A stretch of 64,000 bases of DNA from Flavobacteriaceae bacterium GSB9 (lineage in GTDB: Bacteria; Bacteroidota; Bacteroidia; Flavobacteriales; Flavobacteriaceae), in NCBI GenBank assembly GCA_022749295.1, contig CP062007.1, positions 372,001-436,000 on the forward strand, written 5' to 3'. This document shows, in pieces, positions 18,468 to 27,600 of this stretch. The translations under genes were made by a program, and so were the position numbers. The notes under the pieces are model-generated. The model was not told where the DNA came from. It was given only the letters and a program-made list of their open reading frames with translations, and searched no databases. Numbering within the stretch: position 1 is the stretch's first letter; the number at the start of each line of letters is the position of its first letter.

Positions 18468-19325
18468 TTATTTCTTAAAAGGTACAACCTTTTGTTTTGA
18501 TGTTCCTAAGCCTTCAATGCCTAGTTCTACAACATCACCAGCCTTTAAGTATACAGGAGGGTTTAAGCCTAAACCAACACCAAAAGGGGTACCGGTTGAA
18601 ATGATATCACCAGGAAGAAGTGTCATAAATTGACTGATATGGCTTATGGATTGTTGCACGTTAAAAATAAAATCGGAAGTTGAGCTATTTTGCATCACCT
18701 CACCGTTCAATTTTAACCATAAATTAAGGTTATTGGGATCTTCAATTTCATCAGTTGTGGCAATAAAAGGCCCTACAGGAGCGAACGTATCGCAACCTTT
18801 TCCTTTACACCATTGACCAGAACGTTCAATTTGAAAAGCACGTTCACTTACATCGTTGTGCAATACGTAACCCGCAATATGGTCAAAAACATCGTCTTCT
18901 TCAACATAAGATGCTTTTTTTCCAATAACGATTGAAAGTTCTACTTCCCAATCGGTTTTTGTACTACCTTTTGGCAACATAATATCGTCATTTGGCCCAA
19001 CCATAGCAGAGGTCGATTTAAAGAATAACACTGGCTCTTTTGGAACTTCCATCCCAGCTTCAGCAGCATGCTGTGCATAGTTCAAACCAATACAAACAAT
19101 TTTTGAAGGACGTGTTAAAGGTGCTCCCAAGCGAACACTATCGTCAATTTCCGGACAGCTATCTTGATTGCTATCTAACCAAGTTTTTAGTTTTTCAATG
19201 CCGTTATTTCCAAAGAACTCTTCGTTATAATCTGAACCAAAAGCAGATACGTCAATTCGTGTACCATTTGCTAATTGTACTCCTGGTTTTTCTTCACCTA
19301 CAGCACCAAATCGTATTAATTTCAT
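18468..19325 (-). CDS. FAH-family 2,4-diketo-3-deoxy-L-fuconate/rhamnonate hydrolase
   Basis: This is a 285-residue fumarylacetoacetase-family enzyme. The metal-binding pattern is complete: FFKSTSAMVGPNDDI, DWEVELSIVIGKKA (the E-x-E pair) and HNDVSERAFQ, with STGTPFGVG near the end. In the known oxidative L-fucose and L-rhamnose routes, this family cleaves the 2,4-diketo-3-deoxy acid to pyruvate and L-lactate. The neighbours (SDR upstream, lutABC downstream) support exactly that reaction. Other acylpyruvase reactions remain formally possible. Confidence 0.85.
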   Translation of the reverse strand: MKLIRFGAVGEEKPGVQLANGTRIDVSAFGSDYNEEFFGNNGIEKLKTWLDSNQDSCPEIDDSVRLGAPLTRPSKIVCIGLNYAQHAAEAGMEVPKEPVLFFKSTSAMVGPNDDIMLPKGSTKTDWEVELSIVIGKKASYVEEDDVFDHIAGYVLHNDVSERAFQIERSGQWCKGKGCDTFAPVGPFIATTDEIEDPNNLNLWLKLNGEVMQNSSTSDFIFNVQQSISHISQFMTLLPGDIISTGTPFGVGLGLNPPVYLKAGDVVELGIEGLGTSKQKVVPFKK

Positions 19326-19350
19326 ATGTTATTTTGTGTTTTTTAGTTGA

Positions 19351-20133
19351 TTAATTTCCATTTAAAGTAACAAATCCGCCGTCTATAGCATAATTTGAAC
19401 CCGTTATAAATCCAGCTTCATCAGAGCATAAAAAGAGTACTAAATCGGCCATTTCTTGTGTGCTTCCCATACGGCCAATAGGCTGCGTTTTTGAAAGTTT
19501 TTCAAACATTTCCTCCTCTTTTCCAGGATAGTTTTTCTTAATAAAACCATCTACAAATGGAGTGTGAACGCGACCAGGAGCAATACAGTTGCAACGAATG
19601 CCGTCGTTAATGTAGTCTTTTGCAATAGAGTAAGTCATGGTAAGCACGGCGCCTTTGGTCATTGAATATGCAAAGCGGTCGTTGATGCCAACGGTTGATG
19701 CAATTGAGGCTAAATTTAAAATAACACCGTTTTGCTGTTCTTTCATAAACGGAATAACCGCTTTTATGCAGTTGTAAACGCCTTTTATGTTCACATTATA
19801 CAGGCGATCTAAATCGGCTTCTTCAACAGCTTCAATATTTCCAACGTGGGCAATTCCGGCATTGTTTATAAGAATGTCGATGGTTTCGCTTTCTGAAATT
19901 TTATTGACAATATCGAAAACATTCTTTTGGTTGGCAACATCGCATTTATGGGCTTCGGCTTGTCCGCCCTCACTCTTTATTTTAGCAACAACACCTTGAG
20001 CGGCCTCTAGGTTGAAATCAAGAATATGAACTTTAGCATTTTGTTGAGCGAAGGTTAGCGAAATGGCCTCACCAATGCCACTACCGCCACCAGTCACTAA
20101 TGCTACTTTGTTTTTTAAACTGAATTTTGTCAT
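19351..20133 (-). CDS. SDR, probable 2-keto-3-deoxy-L-fuconate/rhamnonate 4-dehydrogenase
   Basis: This is a 260-residue classical SDR: TGGGSGIGEAIS nucleotide loop, NNAG, catalytic Ser with YSMTK, and a GFVTLNGN C-terminus. It is first of the - strand catabolic operon, 25 bp ahead of the FAH-family hydrolase. It is expected to oxidise C4 of the 2-keto-3-deoxy acid to give the diketo substrate of that hydrolase. The role is inferred from pairing, since SDR motifs alone do not define substrate. Confidence 0.8.
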   Translation of the reverse strand: MTKFSLKNKVALVTGGGSGIGEAISLTFAQQNAKVHILDFNLEAAQGVVAKIKSEGGQAEAHKCDVANQKNVFDIVNKISESETIDILINNAGIAHVGNIEAVEEADLDRLYNVNIKGVYNCIKAVIPFMKEQQNGVILNLASIASTVGINDRFAYSMTKGAVLTMTYSIAKDYINDGIRCNCIAPGRVHTPFVDGFIKKNYPGKEEEMFEKLSKTQPIGRMGSTQEMADLVLFLCSDEAGFITGSNYAIDGGFVTLNGN

Positions 20134-20174
20134 TATCGTTTAGTTTTCAATACACTCTATTTTTCGAGCGAAAA

Positions 20175-20182
20175 CAAAATTA
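20175..20182 (-). promoter_or_regulatory. Bacteroidetes -7 element before the SDR-FAH-lutABC operon
   Basis: Read on the - strand the sequence is TAATTTTG, a perfect match to TAnnTTTG. It lies 41 bp upstream of the SDR start. No clear TTTG -33 box is at standard spacing. An inverted repeat sits just upstream (20193-20232), so this may be an activator-dependent promoter. Confidence 0.55.
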
Positions 20183-20192
20183 CAGATTATTG

Positions 20193-20232
20193 AAGTATCA
20201 ATCTTCCTAATATTTGATTGATTATGATACTT
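20193..20232. promoter_or_regulatory. Inverted repeat, candidate AraC-regulator site
   Basis: AAGTATCA (20193-20200) is the exact reverse complement of TGATACTT (20225-20232). The half-sites are 32 bp apart centre to centre, about three helical turns. The repeat lies between the AraC gene and the SDR gene, immediately upstream of the -7 element of the SDR operon. Confidence 0.45.
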
Positions 20233-20289
20233 TTTTTGCTTTTTTATGTCTTTAGTGATGCTGCGAAGCAATTTAAATCATGATTTTAT

Positions 20290-21156
20290 CTAAATGTCTT
20301 TGCGCTTTTCTAGGTATTCTGAAGGGGTACAGTTCATAACCAGTTTAAACTGTCTGTTGAAGTTAGAAATGTTATTAAAACCTGATTCGTAGCAGATGGT
20401 AGAAATATTGAATTTCTTTTCCAAAAGTAATTTACAGGCATAGCCAATTCGGATTTCTGTAACGTATTTTGAAAATGTTTTTTTGTTTACACGTTTAAAA
20501 AATCTGCTGAAAGCCGAAGGATTCATGTTGGCTATTTCGGCAGCTTTATCGAGTGAAATCTCTTGGTTGAAATTTTTAAAAATATAGGCTTGTACATTGT
20601 CTTGGGTATCGCTTTTTGAAGCTTGGAAAGAATTTACAAAACCTTGGCTGGATAAGCGTTTGGTTTCCTTATGTTTGGCAAGCGCGTTAAGAATATTTAA
20701 AAAGGCCATCGTTTTTTCAAAACCTTCTAATTCCAGCATACCTTGAATATCTGAAATGAGTTTATGGTCAATATTCAAAAACTTGAGTCCAAAACGGGCA
20801 CGTTCAAATAACTCTAAAATGTGAATCATCTCAGGGGTTTCAAAGAACTTTGGTCCCAAGTAATCTTGCTTGAAATGAATGGCGATAGCTTTAGCAGTTT
20901 GTTTTGAAGTTTGTTTAAAATAATCTTCATCATTTTGCCACATATGCGGCAAATTTTCACCTATCAAAACCACATCGCCAATACCAAATTTTTCAACACT
21001 GTCGCCAATAAAGCAAGTACCCTCACTTTTTAAAACTACTACCAGTTCCAATTCTGGATGGTAATGCCAAATTTTTAAAAAGTAAGGGTACTCGTTAACT
21101 TTGGTTGCAAACGAACTGTTACTGAGATTACTTCGGTCTAAAAAGTGAAGTTTCAT
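20290..21156 (-). CDS. AraC-family transcriptional regulator with N-terminal cupin
   Basis: This is a 288-residue regulator. The N-terminal half is a sugar-sensing cupin (KIWHYHPELELVVVLKSEGTCFIGD, IGDVVLIGENLPHMW). The C-terminal ~100 residues contain two helix-turn-helix motifs (ISLDKAAEIANMNPSAFSRFFKR and FNISTICYESGFNNISNFNRQFK). It lies 156 bp upstream of the SDR-FAH-lutABC genes in the same direction and is the most likely controller of the deoxysugar module. The inducer is presumably the free sugar or an intermediate. Confidence 0.88.
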   Translation of the reverse strand: MKLHFLDRSNLSNSSFATKVNEYPYFLKIWHYHPELELVVVLKSEGTCFIGDSVEKFGIGDVVLIGENLPHMWQNDEDYFKQTSKQTAKAIAIHFKQDYLGPKFFETPEMIHILELFERARFGLKFLNIDHKLISDIQGMLELEGFEKTMAFLNILNALAKHKETKRLSSQGFVNSFQASKSDTQDNVQAYIFKNFNQEISLDKAAEIANMNPSAFSRFFKRVNKKTFSKYVTEIRIGYACKLLLEKKFNISTICYESGFNNISNFNRQFKLVMNCTPSEYLEKRKDI

Positions 21157-21317
21157 CTGTCTGTTTTCATTGTTTTAAATAGGTTAGATGTAATTCGTCA
21201 TTAAACAATTCGATTGGTATCAAGAATGGTTATGACTCATTTCATATTTTAAAACAGAATACTTTTTATTAGCCCAAATTTAACTAAAAATCAGTTAATT
21301 GGCAAAAATAGTATATA

Positions 21318-23483
21318 TTAAGGCATCGGTTTTAAACCTTCCCATTTTACATTCCAGGTACCATCTTTTGGAAAACCGGGATTTTCAACCGTATTGCCGT
21401 CGAATCCGGCACACATCAATGCTACTGCCGATAGGTAACCACCATTTCCTGGAAGATAAAGTGTTAATCTCGGGGTTTGGTAATTATGCCCTCCGGGTAA
21501 ATACGTATTGGTTGTTTCGTCTCTAAATAATGCTTTTATAGCATCTTCAGGGCGGTTTAAACGTGTTGCAGCCATAGCTTCTAATGGGAAGTCCCAACCC
21601 CATGTATGCCCCCAATTCCAAACTTCGTCAACCACATCGAAGGTTCGATTCATGGTGGAGATGTCAATGTAATTGTTATGAGGTAAATAACTAATAGCCC
21701 CCAGAACGGCAGGGTGGTCAATTTTGTGTTCGCTGGTTTCAGAATACGAATTCGGAACACTTTCGGCCACTAAATACACGCCATCTTTTTCAGCCATTGG
21801 CGATAATTTATTAATAATTTTTTGCCAGTCTTCCTTTGGTTCTAAATTCAATCTTGTACGCCATTCCTGCGCTTTTTCCAAGGCCCATTTCCAATAGGAT
21901 AATTCCATTGGCGGATTGTAAGTTTCTGTTTTATCAAAACATTCCTGTGCAGGAATTACGCCTTTACCGAGGTTGTATCTGTCGTTTTCTTCATCGTAAG
22001 TAGGGAAAGACGCCATAAAATCGGCTGTTTCAAAAATAAGGTTTTTGTATTTTTCCAAATTCTCTTGGGTGGGGTTGTTTCTGTAAATTAACTCTGCTAA
22101 ATAAATAACGTGCGGTTGTTGCCAAATTAAGAACGACCCCACATTTGATGGTGCCTCACCACCTTGGTGATCAGTCATTTTTTGCCAACGCACGCCTTCA
22201 TAGCCTTGCCTTTGCGCAATTTCCTTTGCGCTATCAAAAGCCTCAAAATACCACCCTATACTTTTTTCCAATAAATCGGTACGTCCCCAAAGCGGATAGT
22301 GTGCCCCGTGCCACCAGTACATTTCCATGTGTGGCTTGCCGTACCAACTATTGTAGGTTAATCCAGTTTCCTGAACAGGATAACTGCCGGCGCACTGCGA
22401 ACGGGTTAAATACTGCGAAAGCACCACACGACGCTCCAACTCGAAGGCACGAGGGTCGGTACATTCCGAAAAATCAATGGCACCGCCCGATTCCCAAAAG
22501 GTTTCCCACATCAACTGGCTATTTTTTTCAACTGTTGCAAAATCCTGTAATGCGTTTTCTGGTTTTTCTTCTGAAAATAGAACGGTAGTTTCAAACGCAT
22601 CTTTGGCCATGGGCGAAATGATATAAAAATGGTCTTCAATTTTTGAAACTTCGCCTTCTGAAGATAAATTGGCGGTTACAAAATACTGGTCGTTATCCAA
22701 GCTCCTGCTAAAAACAAATGATTTACCCGACTCATTATCAACGGTAGTTTCGTGTTTTTCGCTATTGCTGTAATTGATGCCGCGGTCTGAAAATTTGTTG
22801 GTCGGATAGGGAAACCTGAATTTTAGCTTAATACGATTTTCAGCCAATAGAGGTGATTCTATTTTAGTTGATACCGCATCGGTTGCAGCATTGCAATAAG
22901 TGAATACTTTAATGGGGTTACCTTCAATCGTAAACTGGCTTTCAATTTTCCCTGTCCACAGATTGAGCTGTTGGTTGATGTTTTCGATATCATTAGGGGT
23001 AGCTAAAGTGCCATCTTCCTTTAAAATTTGCAAACCGAAATTTCCGAGTTGAAGTCGGTGTGGATTGGCTCTAAAATAATCGGCGGCAGCCATGGCACGA
23101 TCATCCGCACGGTTTTGAATGGCGTACAAACTATTCGGGTTACCATTAAAATTGTAAGCTTTTAAGGTTTCTTCGTGTTTGAAATTTTCGGTATTGGGAA
23201 AGGTGTGCCATCCCCATTCCGATTGGGTGCCCAGTGGTACGCCCAAGCCATAAAACTCGGGGAAGGACTGTAGCCCAGTAGCATCAACGGTAAACGAAAA
23301 TTTTCCATTGCCCACATTTAGAGAACCCAAAGTGTCTATTTCCAAAATTTTTACGTTATGCCGGGTTACCACGGCATGTCGGTCTATTTTATCTGTTGGT
23401 TCTGATTTTTTTTCTTTTTCCTTGCATGAAAAAATCATTGACATTGATAATAGTAAGAGTAAATAGAGGTTAGTTTTCTTCAT
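21318..23483 (-). CDS. (Alpha/alpha)6-barrel glycosidase-like lipoprotein, family uncertain
   Basis: This is a 721-residue protein with a lipoprotein signal (MKKTNLYLLLLLSMSMIFSC). An N-terminal beta-sandwich of ~300 residues is followed by a six-hairpin barrel with many aromatic and acidic residues (WYGKPHMEMYWWHGAHYPLWGR, GVRWQKMTDHQGGEAP, NWGHTWGWDFPLEAMAA). This architecture matches the GH65/GH95-like superfamily, but I cannot assign a family. It is the last gene of the - strand GH28 operon, 14 bp after the propeller protein. The context suggests an exo-acting enzyme on a pectin side-chain sugar such as rhamnose, fucose or galacturonate; this is inference only. Confidence 0.6.
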   Translation of the reverse strand: MKKTNLYLLLLLSMSMIFSCKEKEKKSEPTDKIDRHAVVTRHNVKILEIDTLGSLNVGNGKFSFTVDATGLQSFPEFYGLGVPLGTQSEWGWHTFPNTENFKHEETLKAYNFNGNPNSLYAIQNRADDRAMAAADYFRANPHRLQLGNFGLQILKEDGTLATPNDIENINQQLNLWTGKIESQFTIEGNPIKVFTYCNAATDAVSTKIESPLLAENRIKLKFRFPYPTNKFSDRGINYSNSEKHETTVDNESGKSFVFSRSLDNDQYFVTANLSSEGEVSKIEDHFYIISPMAKDAFETTVLFSEEKPENALQDFATVEKNSQLMWETFWESGGAIDFSECTDPRAFELERRVVLSQYLTRSQCAGSYPVQETGLTYNSWYGKPHMEMYWWHGAHYPLWGRTDLLEKSIGWYFEAFDSAKEIAQRQGYEGVRWQKMTDHQGGEAPSNVGSFLIWQQPHVIYLAELIYRNNPTQENLEKYKNLIFETADFMASFPTYDEENDRYNLGKGVIPAQECFDKTETYNPPMELSYWKWALEKAQEWRTRLNLEPKEDWQKIINKLSPMAEKDGVYLVAESVPNSYSETSEHKIDHPAVLGAISYLPHNNYIDISTMNRTFDVVDEVWNWGHTWGWDFPLEAMAATRLNRPEDAIKALFRDETTNTYLPGGHNYQTPRLTLYLPGNGGYLSAVALMCAGFDGNTVENPGFPKDGTWNVKWEGLKPMP

Positions 23484-23497
23484 TATTTAGAGTGTAT

Positions 23498-24601
23498 TTA
23501 ATTGTTGATTTTAAAAATAAAACTTGAGGCCGTTTCATATGTTCCGCCTTGCGAAGCTGTAAAAAGGTATGTTGGCTTTCCGTTTTGAAACAATATTTGT
23601 GGTCTTTCGGCACGACCGTAGCGGTTTAAATGTTTGGGTGCCGGTGGCTGTTTGATATACTTATTAAGTTGTTGATAGCCAATTTGTGGTTCCGACCAAT
23701 GTTTTCCGTCTTCCGACTCTATATACAAACCCACATCAATCCCATAGACGCCTAAATCTCTGGCCAGCATCTTAAATTTACCGTTTTCGTACCACATGTA
23801 AGCATCTTCGCATTGTTGGTTATTACCCATGTTGTGGTAGTCAATTACAGGGTTGCTTTCGTATTTTTTATAAGGACCGAAAAGTGATTCCGATGTTGCC
23901 AAGCCGTACTTTCTGTTGCCTCTAATTTTAAATTTTGGATGAATATATCCTTCTGTGTCAAACGATTTGTAATAGAGCCAATACTCGCCATTGGGGTGTT
24001 TAAAAAATGATGGGTTGGTGGTGCAATGGTCGTCCCAATCACCAGTTTTCCCGGGAAGCAATAAGGGGGAATCGGGGCGCTTCCAAGGACCGTAAAGGGA
24101 ATCGGCAGTAGCCAAACCAACACGTTGGGTATTCAGTTTTCCATTGGAGTTTCCCATAAAAAACAGTGCATATTTGCCGTCTACAAAATGGATGCTTGGG
24201 TTGTGGCAAGTGGTGGCATCCCAAAAACCTTCGCCCCTTGGTGCTAAAACGGTACTCACATATTCGTAAGGGCCTTCGGGTTTATCGGCTACGGCATGGG
24301 CAATTTCAGAAGCATGAGTCCATCCGCTCATACGTTCTGCTTTTGGCCACCTCGAAAAAAACACATGGATTTTTCCATCAGGACCTTCAATAGGGCTATT
24401 GCACCACACATAATAATCTTCAAATTCCAAAGCTCGGCCAACGGGCGTTAGGCTTTTTTCGAAGTCGGATAGCTTCGGGTTGTCTCCTTCGAAGTTTAAA
24501 AACGATTGCGCTTGAAACGGTAAATACGAACACGCAGAGGCCAGCAATGATGTAGCAATAAAATCCCGTCTTTTCATGTGTTTTATTTTATTGTTTTTCA
24601 A
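23498..24601 (-). CDS. Five-bladed beta-propeller glycosidase-like protein
   Basis: This protein is up to 367 residues long. A second ATG at 24577 gives MKRRDFIATSLLAS, a twin-arginine-like or Sec signal, and may be the real start. Propeller blades repeat as DGKIHVFFSRW, DGKYALFFMG, NGEYWLYYKS, NGKFKMLARD and GKPTYLFTA, resembling GH43/GH32-type propellers. Candidate acids include the Asp in WDDHCTTNPSFF and Glu residues in QCEDAYMWY and RAERPQILF. No standard GH43 signature set is fully evident, so the family is uncertain. It lies between the DUF4450-like gene (78 bp away, with a long inverted repeat in the gap) and the six-hairpin gene. Confidence 0.6.
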   Translation of the reverse strand: MKNNKIKHMKRRDFIATSLLASACSYLPFQAQSFLNFEGDNPKLSDFEKSLTPVGRALEFEDYYVWCNSPIEGPDGKIHVFFSRWPKAERMSGWTHASEIAHAVADKPEGPYEYVSTVLAPRGEGFWDATTCHNPSIHFVDGKYALFFMGNSNGKLNTQRVGLATADSLYGPWKRPDSPLLLPGKTGDWDDHCTTNPSFFKHPNGEYWLYYKSFDTEGYIHPKFKIRGNRKYGLATSESLFGPYKKYESNPVIDYHNMGNNQQCEDAYMWYENGKFKMLARDLGVYGIDVGLYIESEDGKHWSEPQIGYQQLNKYIKQPPAPKHLNRYGRAERPQILFQNGKPTYLFTASQGGTYETASSFIFKINN

Positions 24602-24620
24602 TGGTCACATGTAACCTTTG

Positions 24621-24669
24621 ATGCTTAAAATTATCATTTCGCTGTGTGTTTAACTATTATTTTAAGCAT
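24621..24669. repeat. 11-bp perfect inverted repeat between two operon genes
   Basis: ATGCTTAAAAT (24621-24631) is the exact reverse complement of ATTTTAAGCAT (24659-24669), with a 27-nt loop. It fills the 78-bp gap between the DUF4450-like gene and the propeller gene. It could be an mRNA hairpin that tunes expression of the two downstream genes or an operator for an internal promoter. There is no run of T after the - strand stem, so a classical terminator is less likely. Confidence 0.5.
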
Positions 24670-24679
24670 GTCGGTTTCA

Positions 24680-27600
24680 TTAGTCTCTTTTTAACGTTAA
24701 GCTCATCAATCCAATCACCACATCGTTGGCAATGGCTTTAATTTCCATGTTTTTTAAGTTTTTTTCAGGGTTTAACGATAAATCCAAAAGGGTCCCTGCA
24801 CCACCTTCGATACCGTAATCGCTAAAACCTTTAATGGGTTTAAAATTGCTAAAGGTTCTTGTGATGTCACCTGTCTTAAAATATATTCTTGGTGGTTTTG
24901 GTGCACCAGTAGTGAAGGCTAAGCCGTCAATAAAATAATCTTGTTCGATAGGCCACCAGTTTTCTGGGTTTTTTAGCTCAAGAACCTCATAACTGCCATC
25001 GGTATAATTTACAACAATTTCACCGTTTGTAAACCTACTTTGCATCGGGTTAGTGCTGCCAGCCATCATAAAAAAAGCATGTGAGGCTTTTCCAGAAAGG
25101 GGAACGCTAATACTTTTTGGAAAATTATCCCACATGGAAACGAATGCGATATTGTTTTCGTTTTCATTTGAAGGTGTTTCAAAAGGAATATTTTGCGGAC
25201 TTAAAATCGTATTATCCTGACCCGCTTTTTTCCGTAATCCAGAATCGTCAATTTCTGGTTTTACGTAAGGGTAGCACCAGTTTCCAATGCCTTGAGTGGG
25301 CAGTTGAAGGGTAGGGGAAGTTGGTCGCGGACTTAAATAATTTTCTTTAAAAATATTGGTGACTTTACTATTGAAAATGTTTTGTAAATCAACCTTTTCA
25401 AAGCTGGTGTCTTCTGAAAATGTTTCATCCCAATTATGAAATTTTGAAGCTTCCTCTTTTTTAGAAACCTCTAAATGAATGGGTTGCCACCAAATCATAT
25501 CACCTTGGTGTAACTGCACAAAAAACGTTTTGTTTCCGTTTTCTGCATCAACTTTAAAAATAAGTTCTTTGGATGTTTTGTTGACTACTGAAAATGAATT
25601 TTGTGGATCGTAAATTTGAACAATTTCTGCTTTTGAAATATGGAATTGTCTTTCATCATTTTTTTGGGCATCAAATTGAAATTTAGGGTGTTCCAAAGTT
25701 TCGCCATTCCATTTAATTTCAATGGTATAATGTTTTTGATATGGACTTTCAATTATAATTTTGGGGTTGCCAATAGCATTTTTATCGAATTTCCAAACAG
25801 CATGTTTCCCGTTAATTTTTATAAATTCAATAGCATCAAATTCGGCATCAATGTCCAGTTGGAGTTTCATTTTCTTCTTAAACTTTGAATAGATACTATA
25901 TTTTGAAATTTTTTCTGATTTTTGAAAATCTATTTTAATATCGGGAATATCCAATACGGCTTCGTTCCATTTTTTTGGAAAACCTGGCTCAATATAAAGT
26001 GTGCTATCAATTGAATTTGGCTGAATACCAAACAAGCCTTCTACCAACGATCGTGCAGCCATACCGATGGGGTCGGCAAAATCGCGGTATAGTTCACCAC
26101 GAATGGCATCGTAATGCGACAATTGCTGAAAGCCGCCAGGTGAAGCTCCCAAATACATGCTTTCAATCAACGCACTTTGCCATAGTTTATAGGCTTCCTC
26201 TTTTCGGTTGCCCTGCCAATAGGCCAAAGCGGTATGTAGGTTTTCGGCCAAAGCCACATTGTTGACTGACCAAGTATAGGGTTGCCAATTGCTGGTGGAA
26301 ATCAATTCCAAATCATCAAAAGGTAAACCCTCTGCTTTTACGGGAATGTGTGGTATTTCGGCATCGATATATCTCAGAGCTTGGTAGGCTTGAAATTCAT
26401 CTGCAATATCTTCATCCAAAACATGGTAAATGGTCCAAATGCCTGGGTTTTCGTGTAACAATTGATTTCCGAGCAAATCTTTGTATTCAGCGAAAACGCC
26501 TTTGTCGGAAATCCATAAATGGTTTTTAATAGCATTTTTGATGAGCTTGGCTTCTTTTAAAAAGGGTTCGGGGTTTTCACCTAAAAGTTTAGCAATGCTG
26601 GCAGCTAAAAGGTTTGCAGAATAATTATATGCCGATGAATAAGCCACACCACCACCAGAGTATTGTAGGGCGTCGCTAGCCCAAATGGTAGCATAGGCAT
26701 CGTAAAGTCCGTCGTCATCAGCATCAAAGTTTCGCTTTTCCCAGGCGATATGACGCTTTACAACGAGCCACATTTTTTTCATGAATTTTAAATCGCCTGT
26801 CCACTGGAACCCGCGAAGTAATTGATTGATAAAAACCGAGTTCATGTCGTAATGGTGTGCTATGGTATTGTTGTTTGGTCGTCGGCTAATATAACCCCGA
26901 CTAAACATAGCGGTGCCCAAAACTTCCTTTTGGCGGGCAAAATTTCTGGAACTATCTAAAACCACTGGGCCCGTTTCGGGCTCTAAAACCTGCGAATTGC
27001 CATAGCTTTCAAAATGCGTTTGCGCTCTATCGTGCCATCCTAATGGATGCGCCACATAGGCGCCACGCCAAGCATTTAAGTGCATGCGCCACGCCACTGC
27101 ACCGTGTAAATAGGCTGGACTTTCCCAAATGGCATCACCAGCAATGGCCAGCGCACCGCCCAATGTGTTTAAGTATTCGTCAGGAGTGTTTAATTTTACA
27201 CGGTCTTTTAAGCGCTCAGTCTTTTCAAGTGCTTGTTGAAATTCGGTTTGAATATCTTTTTGTGAGGTTCTTGCAAGCTGGCCTTCGTTTTCGATTTTCC
27301 AGAAAAACGTGTTTTCAGAACCCAATTCGATTTGCCCCATTAAGGCCGGATGATTTTCGGCTTTTCTGTTTGATATTTTAATCGGGGAACCATCCACTGA
27401 AGCTTCAACCAGTTTGGTGCTTGACTTTGGAAAATACCCCACAATTTGACGATTGTTGCCCGTTTTTTGTTTATTGGTTTCTGAACCAAATTTTAAAACA
27501 AAATTGGTTTTATCGATGCTGTATTCGTTATTGATACAATATTCTGACTGAAGATAAAATACCGATTCGGGGTCGGCACCTATATCGCCCTCGCGATGAA

